Positions 17,130-26,835 of a DNA stretch of 55,537 nt are shown here, piece after piece. The DNA is taken from assembly GCA_029936965.1 (NCBI GenBank), contig JAPYRG010000016.1:1-55537 (forward strand), read 5' to 3'. The position numbers and the translations under genes were made by a program. The notes below the pieces were generated by a model. It was not told the DNA's origin, did no database searches, and saw nothing but the letters and a program-made list of their open reading frames with translations. How positions within the stretch are numbered: position 1 is the stretch's first letter; every line of letters begins with the position of its first letter. Origin of the DNA: Fidelibacterota bacterium. GTDB taxonomy: Bacteria; Fidelibacterota; Marinisomatia; Marinisomatales; TCS55.

Positions 17130-18422
17130 CTAACTTACATTAATAGGAGTTTTTAATTCTAATTTTCTTTTAACACTATCAAATAAATCTATTTCAAAGT
17201 CATCATTTGATTCATAACATTTTCCAAATACATGATTCCATAGTTCTCGATCTTCCATACAAAGATAGAAGAATACTTTATCATGCCATGGCGTAAATGA
17301 ACCCCAAACTTCTGAAAAGATTTTTTTCTTTGTTTGCATTGGATATGAAATTTTACCCGCAGCTTCAGCAAATGGAATTTGTAGTATTTTACTCTTTGTT
17401 CCTACTTCCCTAAGAGATTTAATTGCAGGTTTAATAAATGTTAACGTTCCAAATGAAATGAGACCAATCTCACTTGGAGAAAACATAGCCATTAAGTTAT
17501 TTATTAATTCTTTATAATCTTTCTCCCATCCTTCATAATGCACTATAGGATGGAAATGAAACCCGATTAATATTCCTTTATCTGATAACTTACGCGCAGA
17601 TTTTAAACGTTGCATTAATGATGCTGTCCGAGCTTCTTCATTATCAATAAATAGTTGTGGGTTCAATGACCAACTAACAAAGATATTATTTGGCATATTT
17701 ACATCTAAAAAATGATTTACATTTTTTGACTTAGTTTTAAACTCAAGAATAATATTTGGATTATTAGATGCAAATTCTAATTGAGAATCTAATATGCCAT
17801 TTTTATTACCAAGCGCAAGTGAATCTGAAGATTGACCTGATCCAATATGATAATTTTTATTTGGATCTAATTCTATTGCTGCCAGCTTGTCCTTTAAATT
17901 TTTCTCTACAGCGATTGACCCATTTTCATAAAACGTTTGAATACTACAATAACTACAGCCCAAACCACAACCTTGCGCCACATCTATAGTCCTTAGATTA
18001 CAACATACAGTTTTTTCGGATGCCACAGGACACATGCCAAATACATCATTATCTCCATTAATTTCTTTTAATTTTCTAACAGAGCTACTGTAGTTACGTT
18101 TATTCTTTGGATTATATTTGGTTTCATTCTCTTTTAGTAATTGCCAGTTGTTTTTTATGGATTTCAGAACTGTTTTGTTATATATCTTATTTGATTGATT
18201 AAATGATTTTGAATATTGTTTCCATTGAATACCAATGCCAGGTTCTTCCCACATTTGAAAATCTACAGCCATATCTGTTAATTGTTTCAATTCTTGAAAG
18301 GTGAGCTTGTATTCTATGCCAATATCTTTTATTTCATTCTTAGATTTATTATCTAAACTTTGATACAAACTATATTTTTGAAATGAATCAAATCGTGTGT
18401 TAATATTAATTTTAGTTTTCAT
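17130..18422 (-). CDS. Spore photoproduct lyase-like radical SAM protein
   Basis: A 430-residue protein with a radical SAM cluster motif CGLGCSYC (Cys152, Cys156, Cys159; CX3CX2C). The surroundings are of the SPL family: YCSIQTFYENGSIAV after the cluster, and IEFGFHFHP-like and GLISFGTLTF strands further on. Spore photoproduct lyase repairs thymine dimers in spores; homologues in non-sporulating bacteria are of uncertain function, possibly DNA repair. Two further cysteines lie just upstream (VCCNLRT, 140-141). It is the last gene before the terminator of the MORN lipoprotein and is separately transcribed. Confidence 0.8.
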   Translation of the reverse strand: MKTKININTRFDSFQKYSLYQSLDNKSKNEIKDIGIEYKLTFQELKQLTDMAVDFQMWEEPGIGIQWKQYSKSFNQSNKIYNKTVLKSIKNNWQLLKENETKYNPKNKRNYSSSVRKLKEINGDNDVFGMCPVASEKTVCCNLRTIDVAQGCGLGCSYCSIQTFYENGSIAVEKNLKDKLAAIELDPNKNYHIGSGQSSDSLALGNKNGILDSQLEFASNNPNIILEFKTKSKNVNHFLDVNMPNNIFVSWSLNPQLFIDNEEARTASLMQRLKSARKLSDKGILIGFHFHPIVHYEGWEKDYKELINNLMAMFSPSEIGLISFGTLTFIKPAIKSLREVGTKSKILQIPFAEAAGKISYPMQTKKKIFSEVWGSFTPWHDKVFFYLCMEDRELWNHVFGKCYESNDDFEIDLFDSVKRKLELKTPINVS

Positions 18423-18470
18423 AATTAATAATTAAAGCAAATAATATAATTGTTACAAATTTAATTAAAA

Positions 18471-18495
18471 AAAAACCCCGCAAAGCGGGGTTTTT
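18471..18495. terminator. Bidirectional Rho-independent terminator
   Basis: The stem is CCCCGC/GCGGGG with an AAA loop (18476-18490), extended by A5/T5 pairs, with A/T runs on both sides. On the minus strand it ends transcription of the large MORN lipoprotein gene (stop at 18511) before the SPL-like gene starts. Confidence 0.9.
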
Positions 18496-18510
18496 ATATT
18501 TATAATAAAA

Positions 18511-21084
18511 TTAATTATTCACTAATTCACCTGCAGCATAAACTACTTCGGAAACTTTTTCTCCAGTTTTATTATATGAAACCCATCGCCCATCTTTCTT
18601 ATCATCTACATAAGAACCTTGAGATTCTATTTGTCCATTACTATACCACGTTAGCCACTTTCCTATTTTTTTATCATATTCCCAATAATTCTCTGATCTC
18701 TTTTGACCATTATCATACCAAGTAGTAAATGGACCATCTTTTATACCTCTAAGAAATCTTTTGGAAGACATAAGTTCGTTATTTGGATGAAATTCATATT
18801 CATAGTTCCATTCTTTTTCTAACAATCCATCTTTATATAGTTTTTTCCATACTTCTAAACCTTTTGTATTTCTACCAACCCAACTTCCATTCCCATCTGT
18901 TACAAGTTTAGATCCTCCTTTTGACCGCCGATTCATCATAAAATATATACCATCTTTGTATTCACCCTGTTCTTTTAAATTGCCATTATCGAACCACTCC
19001 GCATATCTGTCATGATCTTTCCCTAACTGATACTTACCTTGTGTTTTTTGTTGTCCATTCTCATACCATGTCTTATATAAGCCATGTGTCTTTCCTTCAA
19101 AATAACCTATCTCCGATTTTAATTGACCATTACTATAAAATTCATGTTCATTTTCTTGATCAAATGCTAATCTTCCATCAATATATTCCTTTTTCCATAC
19201 AACTAATCCATCCTGATTTTTACCTTGGATCATACCAGCACCATCATTGATTATTGCAGTGCCATTTTTATTCCATCGATTTTTAATAATATAATCACTT
19301 TCAATAGTCCATGTACCTTCTTCACGTTTTTGACCACCTTCTAACCATAATTCATAAAATCCAAAAGGTTTTCCATCCTGATATTTTCCTCTTTCATTTA
19401 AATTGCCATCTTCGAACCATACTGAGTATCTTCCGTGTTTTAACCCTTTAGAATAACCAGTCTCAGACTTTTTGATACCATTATCATAGTATTCATATTT
19501 ATAATCCCATTCCATCTCTAATTTTCCATCGACAAATTCCTTTTCATAGAGAACAAGTCCTTCTTTATTTTTACCTTTAATTCTTCCTTTACCATCTTTA
19601 ATAATTAAACCACCTTTTGAACTCCAACGATTTGAAATAAGATATTCTCCTTCCACCCATTTTCCTTCTTCTTTTATTTTTCCATTTTCAAAAAAAGTCT
19701 TGGACTCATCCTCTTTGCCATCTTGAAAAGTAATTTCCTTTTCAATTTTACCATTATCATGATATACGTATTCATACTCCCAATCAGAAACTAAACGTCC
19801 CTCTTTATATTCTTTTGCCCATTTTTTTTCACCTTTGGAATTTTTGGCCTCCCATTTACCATTTCCGTCTTTTATAAGTACACCACCCTCTTTATTCCAG
19901 CGTGTAGATAAGAAAAACTCATCATCTTCATACTTTCCTTCTTGACGCATTTGGCCATTTTCAAACCAATCTGAAAACACGCCATTCCTTATTCCATTTT
20001 CAAAATTTGTCACAGTTTCTTTATTACCATTTTCATGCCATGTATTTGATTCTCCAGATAAGACACCTTTTACAAAGGTTTTATTTGAAGTTAATTGTCC
20101 ATTTTCATGCCATACTTCAAAATCACCATCTTCTAATCCTTGACTATAATTTCCATTAGATTTAATCTGTCCATTTTCATGCCAAACCGATTGATCACCA
20201 TCTAACTTGTTATTACGGGTACTTTTAAGCGATTTTTCGTTACCATTGCTGTAAAACGCATATTTAAAGGCCCACTTATCAATAACTTTATTATTTTCGT
20301 ACAAATACTTTGATGAAATTAATTCCTTTTCATTCCAAGTTGTCCAAACTCCATCTTTCTTCCCATTTACATACGTTCCTTCTTTTTTCTTATTTCCATT
20401 CTTTAAATTCTGAACCCACAAACCATCTCGTTTATCATTTTTCCAAGAACCTTCTTCTTTTTTTGATCCATCTTGAAAATAAAACGCATAGTCACTATCT
20501 TTTTTTCCATTATTATAAGATATAATCCTTGCAACATTACTATTTTCATACCAAAAAGTCCATTTGCCACTACGTTTACTATTTTTAAAGATTTTATGAG
20601 ACTTTATTTTCGTTCTTGATTTATCATACCATACTAAAAATTGACCATCTGATTTATCTACTTCTTTAACATTAATCAGTTGGTCTGCTTTGATTTTATC
20701 GTTTGAGTTTTTATCCAGATCTTCATTTAATTGATATAATTGATTTATATCAACTTCAAATTTATCAGCAATCTTTTGTAAAGTTTCGCCACTTTTAATT
20801 TGATGAAAAACATATCTAGAAACAGAACCGGTATATTCTACTCCATTGCGGTCCCAAAATTCCCATGCACCATTTGGAACTCCATCAACATATTGACCCT
20901 TTGTTTTGAGTTTGCCATTACTATATTTAGATGAATGTGGTCCACTATATGGTTTTTGAGCACCCTGTTCATACGAAACACCATCTCGTTCAATTAATAC
21001 AACTTCCTTCTCTTTTTTTCCACAACCGATAATTATAAGAAAAATGAGTGTGCTTATGGAACGAATATTGAAAATATTATACAT
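18511..21084 (-). CDS. Large MORN-repeat lipoprotein with LysM domain
   Basis: An 857-residue lipoprotein (lipobox LIIIGCG, Cys21). After a first MORN-type unit comes a LysM domain (about 94-140, VFHQIKSGETLQKIADKF), which usually binds peptidoglycan. The rest is a long series of MORN_2/YwqK-type repeats (YxNGxxKxxGxYxxGxxxGxWxxWxxNG). From about residue 395 the short repeats are grouped in four composite units of about 110 residues, each with an inserted block starting RWxxxGG.x.I.DG.G. A Shine-Dalgarno AGGAG lies at 21091-21095. Such proteins are surface or periplasmic; those beside toxins can act as antitoxins, but no toxin is adjacent. Precise function unknown. Confidence 0.9.
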   Translation of the reverse strand: MYNIFNIRSISTLIFLIIIGCGKKEKEVVLIERDGVSYEQGAQKPYSGPHSSKYSNGKLKTKGQYVDGVPNGAWEFWDRNGVEYTGSVSRYVFHQIKSGETLQKIADKFEVDINQLYQLNEDLDKNSNDKIKADQLINVKEVDKSDGQFLVWYDKSRTKIKSHKIFKNSKRSGKWTFWYENSNVARIISYNNGKKDSDYAFYFQDGSKKEEGSWKNDKRDGLWVQNLKNGNKKKEGTYVNGKKDGVWTTWNEKELISSKYLYENNKVIDKWAFKYAFYSNGNEKSLKSTRNNKLDGDQSVWHENGQIKSNGNYSQGLEDGDFEVWHENGQLTSNKTFVKGVLSGESNTWHENGNKETVTNFENGIRNGVFSDWFENGQMRQEGKYEDDEFFLSTRWNKEGGVLIKDGNGKWEAKNSKGEKKWAKEYKEGRLVSDWEYEYVYHDNGKIEKEITFQDGKEDESKTFFENGKIKEEGKWVEGEYLISNRWSSKGGLIIKDGKGRIKGKNKEGLVLYEKEFVDGKLEMEWDYKYEYYDNGIKKSETGYSKGLKHGRYSVWFEDGNLNERGKYQDGKPFGFYELWLEGGQKREEGTWTIESDYIIKNRWNKNGTAIINDGAGMIQGKNQDGLVVWKKEYIDGRLAFDQENEHEFYSNGQLKSEIGYFEGKTHGLYKTWYENGQQKTQGKYQLGKDHDRYAEWFDNGNLKEQGEYKDGIYFMMNRRSKGGSKLVTDGNGSWVGRNTKGLEVWKKLYKDGLLEKEWNYEYEFHPNNELMSSKRFLRGIKDGPFTTWYDNGQKRSENYWEYDKKIGKWLTWYSNGQIESQGSYVDDKKDGRWVSYNKTGEKVSEVVYAAGELVNN

Positions 21085-21278
21085 TGTTTTCTCCTAAAAA
21101 TAATTGCATTTATATAATCTGTTTATATAAGAATAATTGGTCACAAAATTAACTAAAACTTAATTAAGTTATATCATAATAATATATCATATATCAATTT
21201 ACTATTTATTTTCAAAATATTAGATCCAATGTATATTACATTAATAAGTAGGATTACTTTACAGATGTAGCAATTAAA
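21085..21278. promoter_or_regulatory. Intergenic region between symporter operon and MORN gene
   Basis: 194 bases that carry the Shine-Dalgarno (AGGAG at 21091-21095) and presumably the promoter of the MORN lipoprotein gene. They also hold the end of the long operon, but no convincing GC-rich terminator hairpin is seen there. Several short AT-rich direct and inverted tracts (TATATCATA-like) occur; none is clearly a binding site. Confidence 0.4.
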
Positions 21279-23156
21279 TCAATTGCTTTTGGAAGAGATA
21301 GCATTTTTTATTCTATCTTCTTCAATTGGATCAGAAAGCCCCATATAAAATGCAAGGAACCACATTACAAATATTCCATAAACCAAAAATACTAATTGCC
21401 ATACCCAAAGAGAGGGCATATTAAAGGGAACCCATAAGGCTGGATTATTAGGGTCAGAGAAAAACGTATTTCCAATGCTAGCAAAAGGGCCAAATCCTAC
21501 AAGGAACCAAAATAAGGTAAGCATCCACGCCAATTTCACTTTCTTTTTTCTTTCGGGACTTAAACCTGAAACTAATTGCAATAGTTGGTGTTTTTTTTCT
21601 TTAATTGCTTTATCACTATCAGATTCAGTATAGCTTTTAGATACTATGAATGTTGTGAGTAAATTAAAAAATATGCCCCAACCAGCACTATGGATTGTTA
21701 ATGGATATGCTCCCCATGGAACACCAAACCACGCTGAAGTTTTATCAGTTAATGTTACTGCAATTAGCCCAACAATAAGACCAGAGACCACACCTTTAGT
21801 AGTAAATCCTTTATAATAACATATTCCGATCAAGGCCGGATACATTTGGAACCCATATGCCACAGCAAGTCCACCAAGCATTACAATTGCTTGACTTGAA
21901 TTCCCTGCGACTATCAAGGCAACTCCAGCAATAAGAACTACAAAAATTCGCCCTATATTCTTTTGATTTTTATCAGACGCATTTGGTGAAATATATTTTG
22001 CATAAATATCACGTGTTACCATTGCACTAAACGTAGCCATGTATGCAGAACCAGTACTTTGCATAGCAGCTAGTGCGCATACGGCTAATAGTCCAACTAA
22101 CCATGGAGCAGATGCAGAAAGAAGATTGATTAATTCAGGAACAAGGTTTTTATCAGAAATGTTTTCTAACAAACCATTATTGACTAAAATTTGGGCACCT
22201 AACCCTTGAAATATTGTAAAGGTAAATAATAAAATTCCTACGATAAGAGAAGAAGCAACAACTTGCTGCCAGCGGAAAGCTTGAGATGTTTTATTTGCAA
22301 AAGCCCACATAGAAAAAGCAGGTGAAGATTGAATTCCCATTAGAGCAAACATATAAGTCATGCACATGATTCCAGTCCAAGCTCCTCCAATTGCTTTTGA
22401 TCCAGCAGAAACCATCTGAATACTACCCGGTATAGCAACCTTCATAGAATATCCATCTGGTGTAAGATTTTGACCTGAAGAAACATCTTCGCTAACTATC
22501 TTTGCTAGTCCTGAAGTAAAACCACTCCATCCCCCAGAGTAATAAAGAGCGACTCCCCCAAGAATTGTAATTCCAACAGCTAATAGTATAGCCTGAGCAC
22601 AGTCGACATACGCCACTGATCTTAATCCTCCAGACGCAACATATATAACTACAACAGCTGTAAGAGCAAACATACCAAAATTCACACTGATAAAACCATC
22701 TGAAAGGACATTAAATAAACTACCAGAAGCTCGAAGCTGAACTCCTAAATAAGGAACGCTAAAAAGAAATGCAACCAACACTGTTAATAAGCTCATTGCA
22801 TTCCCTCCATAATAATCACTATACATTTCACCAGGAGTAATATATTTGTATGCTTTTCCAAGGACCCATTGCCTTCTAAGGAATAGTACTCCTGTAAAAG
22901 GAATAGTTAAAGCGTAAAAAGAAGCGAATGCATAGGGTAATCCATCTGTAAAAATTTTACCAGGGTGACCTACAAATGTCCATCCACTAAAGCTTGTTGC
23001 CGTTGCAGCTAGAACAAATACCCAAACACCAATAGATCTACCCGCAAGAAAATAGTCAGTGGAAGTTTTGGCCGTTCGAGCACCTTTAAACCCCCAAAAT
23101 AGACAATAAGCCCAATACAATCCTACAAAACCAGATAACCAATAAAATTTTGTCAT
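21279..23156 (-). CDS. Sodium:solute symporter (SSS family)
   Basis: A 625-residue integral membrane protein with about 13-14 transmembrane segments and SSS-family signatures such as TATSFSGWTFVGHPG (51-65), a GGLRSVAYVD motif and a SAYMATFSAMVTRDIY helix. It imports a small solute, probably a sugar or related compound, using sodium. Its ATG overlaps the TGA of the following nucleotidyltransferase gene (ATGA). It is the first of the three SSS genes along the window and the last gene of the long operon transcribed from 37.6 kb, apart from the uncertain operon end. The solute cannot be predicted. Confidence 0.92.
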   Translation of the reverse strand: MTKFYWLSGFVGLYWAYCLFWGFKGARTAKTSTDYFLAGRSIGVWVFVLAATATSFSGWTFVGHPGKIFTDGLPYAFASFYALTIPFTGVLFLRRQWVLGKAYKYITPGEMYSDYYGGNAMSLLTVLVAFLFSVPYLGVQLRASGSLFNVLSDGFISVNFGMFALTAVVVIYVASGGLRSVAYVDCAQAILLAVGITILGGVALYYSGGWSGFTSGLAKIVSEDVSSGQNLTPDGYSMKVAIPGSIQMVSAGSKAIGGAWTGIMCMTYMFALMGIQSSPAFSMWAFANKTSQAFRWQQVVASSLIVGILLFTFTIFQGLGAQILVNNGLLENISDKNLVPELINLLSASAPWLVGLLAVCALAAMQSTGSAYMATFSAMVTRDIYAKYISPNASDKNQKNIGRIFVVLIAGVALIVAGNSSQAIVMLGGLAVAYGFQMYPALIGICYYKGFTTKGVVSGLIVGLIAVTLTDKTSAWFGVPWGAYPLTIHSAGWGIFFNLLTTFIVSKSYTESDSDKAIKEKKHQLLQLVSGLSPERKKKVKLAWMLTLFWFLVGFGPFASIGNTFFSDPNNPALWVPFNMPSLWVWQLVFLVYGIFVMWFLAFYMGLSDPIEEDRIKNAISSKSN

Positions 23157-24043
23157 TTTAAAGGGAATAATTTGTGAGGATAAAAACCGCTATTTACAAG
23201 GTTTTGTATTTGTTGAACGACATAAGATTTATCTTGTTTGTATGTTACACCAAACCATGAAGATTTACTATACAAAACTCGCACAACTTCATCGCCTGAA
23301 TTGATTAAATCATTAATTACACTTGGAATCAAAAATTCACTTTTTAAATCATGAATATTTTTTGACAAAAACACTTCAAACATTTCATTTAAATAATCAA
23401 ATATGTCAGGTGTAAAACCCCACATATTCATTGACACTGGATCATTTCCATTTAAATCTAAATCACTATTTGATGTAATCCCTGATTCTGATATTACTAA
23501 ATTTTCTGTCTCAACAATATTAATTAGTTTATCATTATTTACTGTACATAATCCTCTTGTAACAGAACCAAAATCAGATAAAGTTTTCTCTAATTGAAAG
23601 GCTACCATACTAAACGAATCATTCCCATTATTATAATAATCAGCAATAGTTTTAAATGATTCTCTACCATAATAATCATCAGCATTAATTGCATTAAATG
23701 GGCCATCTATAAAATTAGATGCGCATAAAATTGCATGTCCAGTTCCCCAAGGTTTTATTCTGTCTTCTGGCGCAGAAAATCCTATGGGAAGCTGATGAAT
23801 ATCTTGAAAAACAAATTCAACCTGAATATCATTAGAAAATTTATTAGATATCTTTATTTTGAACTCATCTTCAAAATCCTTACGTATAATAAATACAATT
23901 TTTGAAAACCCTGCTTTTATAGCATCAAAAACTGAATAATCAATAATGGTTTCCCCACTGGGTCCTACTTCGTCTAATTGTTTGAGGCCACCATATCTGG
24001 AACCCATACCAGCTGCCATTACCAATAATGTTATATCATTCAT
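23153..24043 (-). CDS. Sugar-phosphate nucleotidyltransferase-like protein
   Basis: A 296-residue Rossmann-like NTP-transferase. It has the N-terminal nucleotide-binding motif MAAGMGSRYGGLKQ (9-22) and a metal-binding NADDYYG around residue 118. The protein should activate a sugar-1-phosphate to an NDP-sugar. It follows the GHMP kinase gene by 21 bases, so kinase then nucleotidyltransferase forms a sugar-salvage pair. The C-terminal part (WFGVTYKQDKSYVVQQIQNL) matches the family's usual end. The exact sugar is unknown. Confidence 0.85.
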   Translation of the reverse strand: MNDITLLVMAAGMGSRYGGLKQLDEVGPSGETIIDYSVFDAIKAGFSKIVFIIRKDFEDEFKIKISNKFSNDIQVEFVFQDIHQLPIGFSAPEDRIKPWGTGHAILCASNFIDGPFNAINADDYYGRESFKTIADYYNNGNDSFSMVAFQLEKTLSDFGSVTRGLCTVNNDKLINIVETENLVISESGITSNSDLDLNGNDPVSMNMWGFTPDIFDYLNEMFEVFLSKNIHDLKSEFLIPSVINDLINSGDEVVRVLYSKSSWFGVTYKQDKSYVVQQIQNLVNSGFYPHKLFPLK

Positions 24044-24064
24044 AAGATTATTATATGTTATTTT

Positions 24065-25111
24065 TTATCCAACTGAAGTACCAATGTCAGAATTAATAAT
24101 AAATGATCTTCCTCCAGTTTTTTCAATAGCTTCAGCAACAATTTCCGGATTATTTGGGGCATATGCAAACATACATCCACCTCCTCCTGAACCTGTAATT
24201 TTTCCACCTAAAGCACCTGCGTCTAAAGCAGCATCAAGCATATTGTCAATCTTTATTGTGCTCACATCCAACACATCTCTTAAAATTTCATGGTGTTCTA
24301 ATAGGCATTTACCAATAAAGGAATAGTCAGGATTATCTTTATTCAACTCAGGCAATGCTTTTGATAAAATGTCTCTGTTATTAATTGTTGCTTTAAAAAT
24401 ATTTTGCTCATCTTTACTTAAAAAAGAAGTATCTACTTGATCTTGACTATGTAGGTCAAAGTTCGGGTCTCTTTTTGTTAGTTTTTGTACAATATTAAGT
24501 CGCATGTCTCTACATCGTTTCAATATAGGTATTGTATCTTTCGGATCACAAGAATCACCTAAAACAAAATATCCTAAATTAGGATTAAGTTTCTCAATAG
24601 TTATCTTTGGTTCGGACTGTAAATAAATAAAATTTCCAAATGCAGAAGAATATTGATCCATCATTCCGCCTGGTAAATTAAATTCAAGCACTTCTGATTT
24701 ATATGCTAATTGACCAATTTTTTCACTATTCCAAAGCATGGGATTATCAGCTATTTGGGATAAAAAATTTATCCATGTAACGATCAATGCAGATGAACTA
24801 CCAGCGCCTGCTTGAATTGGTATTTTGCTAAGAATTTCAACTTCAAATCCCCTAGAAAAATTTAGACCCTCTTCTAAGCATACTTTTACCCCACTTCTAA
24901 AAATATTCTCAGGTTTAGTGTTTATTGAATCGTTAATGAAAAATGATACCGACTTCCCAATATCAGAAAGGTGAATAATTATTTTTTTATCATTTCTTTT
25001 TTGACCGTTGATTCGTAGCCGAAGATTCATTGCCATAGCAATGACTGGCAATCCTAAATAGTCTTGGTGTTCACCAAATAGACATATCCGTCCAGGGGAG
25101 CTTACTTCCAC
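24065..25111 (-). CDS. GHMP-superfamily sugar kinase
   Basis: A 348-residue kinase with the three GHMP motifs: SPGRICLFGEHQDYLG (5-20, galactokinase-signature-like), IQAGAGSSSALIV for ATP binding (about 106-118), and GGKITGSGGGGCMFAY near the C-terminus. It is likely to phosphorylate a hexose or amino sugar at C1. The adjacent nucleotidyltransferase and the beta-galactosidase and GH109-type genes of the same operon suggest galactose or an N-acetylhexosamine as substrate (inference). Its start overlaps the end of the preceding symporter gene by 10 bases. Confidence 0.88.
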   Translation of the reverse strand: MEVSSPGRICLFGEHQDYLGLPVIAMAMNLRLRINGQKRNDKKIIIHLSDIGKSVSFFINDSINTKPENIFRSGVKVCLEEGLNFSRGFEVEILSKIPIQAGAGSSSALIVTWINFLSQIADNPMLWNSEKIGQLAYKSEVLEFNLPGGMMDQYSSAFGNFIYLQSEPKITIEKLNPNLGYFVLGDSCDPKDTIPILKRCRDMRLNIVQKLTKRDPNFDLHSQDQVDTSFLSKDEQNIFKATINNRDILSKALPELNKDNPDYSFIGKCLLEHHEILRDVLDVSTIKIDNMLDAALDAGALGGKITGSGGGGCMFAYAPNNPEIVAEAIEKTGGRSFIINSDIGTSVG

Positions 25112-26832
25112 AAGCGCATTAAGCCAAATGCTGAAGCTAGAGAAAGTCCAATTAAACCAAAGCCAATATTATGTCCATAAATCAATTGGCCAACACCTAA
25201 TAAGACGCTATAGACAGATATACACCCCAAAATCATACATAAAATCCCTATTGGAACGGGCCACGGTTCATTTGCTTTTGGATCTGAAAACTTTGCCCAA
25301 CCAGGTCCACCAGGATTTACTTTATTAACAAAATTACGAAGGGTTTCATCATTGTCAGGCGGAGTGAAGTAAGTTGCAGCAATCCAAACTATTGTAGTTA
25401 ATAATGAACCAAATACTATTTTCTCCCAGCTTTCATAGGTCTGATTAATAAAATTAAAATAGAAAGCAATTATTAATGAGCTTATCATTGCTACTATCTC
25501 AGTATACGCATTAATTCTCCACCAAAACCAACGAAGTATATATATCATACCAGTTCCTGCACCAATCATCAATAAAAGATTAAATGCCTGTCCTGCACTT
25601 GTGAGCAATAAACCTAATCCAGAGCCAAGTATTATAGATATCACGGTAAATAATCTTCCCATACTTACCAGTTTTTTTTCAGTTGCATTTGGCGAAATAA
25701 ATCGATGGTAAAAATCATTTACAAGATAACTGGCGCCCAAATTCAATTGGGTTGACATGGTGCTCATAAATGCTGCAATTAAAGATGCAGCTACTAAACC
25801 AAGTAATCCATTTGGTAGTAGAGTAAGCATTGCCGGATATGCTACATCATGACCCAATTTATCTGAAGGTAGATTTGGAAATGCAGTTTGCAAATCAGAT
25901 AATTCTGGATATACAACTAGCGATGATAATGCAATCAAAATCCATGGCCATGGTCTTATTGCATAATGAGCAACATTAAAAAATAATGTTGCATTTACCG
26001 CATTTTGCTCATCTTTAGCGGAAAACATACGTTGAGCAATGTATCCTCCTCCTCCAGGTTCTGATCCAGGATAATAACTTGCCCACCATTGAACTGCCAA
26101 CGGAACCAATAATACGGGTACCCATACATCAGGATTCGATAAATCAGGAATCAATGCAAGCTTATCTACTACATTATTATGAATTAGCAACTCTGAAAGG
26201 CCGCCTATTTGATCTAAACTAAGGATATAAAGCATCGCCCAAATTGATCCGATCATTGCTAGTATAAACTGAACAAAATCTGTAATGATAACCGCTTTTA
26301 AACCTCCTAATGTGCTATATGATAAAGTGATTGAGCAAGCGATAGTAAGCGTTAACCAACCTGGCCATCCTAAAACAATTTCACCAAATTTTATTGCAGC
26401 TAAGCTTACTGTACCCATAACTAATACATTAAAAACTAACCCAAGATATAAAGCTCTAAAACCTCTTAAAAAAGCTGCTGCCTTTCCACTATAACGCAAC
26501 TCATAGAATTCTATATCAGTTAACACTCCTGAACGGTGCCATAATTTTGCATATACAAAAACGGTAAGCATTCCTGTAAGCAAAAATGCCCACCATCCCC
26601 AATTACCAGAAACGCCATTTTGTCGAACAAGGTCAGTAACTAAGTTTGGTGTGTCAGTTGAAAAAGTAGTAGCCACCATACTGACACCAAGTAACCACCA
26701 AGGCATATTCCTACCAGCCAGAAAAAAAGATTTTGTATCACGGCCTGCCTGTTTTGAAGCCCATACACCAACGAATAAAGAAAGTATAAAATATGTAAAT
26801 ACTATAATCCAATCCAATGTAGATAATGTCAT
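25102..26832 (-). CDS. Sodium:solute symporter (SSS family)
   Basis: A 576-residue transporter with about 13 membrane helices. SSS motifs include the N-terminal SKQAGRDTKSFFLAGRNMPWW (with 20 or fewer residues matching the usual loop) followed by VATTFSTDTPNLVTDLVR, then TLGGLKAVIITDF and FMSTMSTQLNLGASYLVNDF. It is likely to import a sugar with sodium. It lies 3 bases after the GH109-type gene and overlaps the GHMP kinase gene by 10 bases, so transport and phosphorylation are probably linked. Confidence 0.92.
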   Translation of the reverse strand: MTLSTLDWIIVFTYFILSLFVGVWASKQAGRDTKSFFLAGRNMPWWLLGVSMVATTFSTDTPNLVTDLVRQNGVSGNWGWWAFLLTGMLTVFVYAKLWHRSGVLTDIEFYELRYSGKAAAFLRGFRALYLGLVFNVLVMGTVSLAAIKFGEIVLGWPGWLTLTIACSITLSYSTLGGLKAVIITDFVQFILAMIGSIWAMLYILSLDQIGGLSELLIHNNVVDKLALIPDLSNPDVWVPVLLVPLAVQWWASYYPGSEPGGGGYIAQRMFSAKDEQNAVNATLFFNVAHYAIRPWPWILIALSSLVVYPELSDLQTAFPNLPSDKLGHDVAYPAMLTLLPNGLLGLVAASLIAAFMSTMSTQLNLGASYLVNDFYHRFISPNATEKKLVSMGRLFTVISIILGSGLGLLLTSAGQAFNLLLMIGAGTGMIYILRWFWWRINAYTEIVAMISSLIIAFYFNFINQTYESWEKIVFGSLLTTIVWIAATYFTPPDNDETLRNFVNKVNPGGPGWAKFSDPKANEPWPVPIGILCMILGCISVYSVLLGVGQLIYGHNIGFGLIGLSLASAFGLMRLWK

Positions 26833-26835
26833 AAT

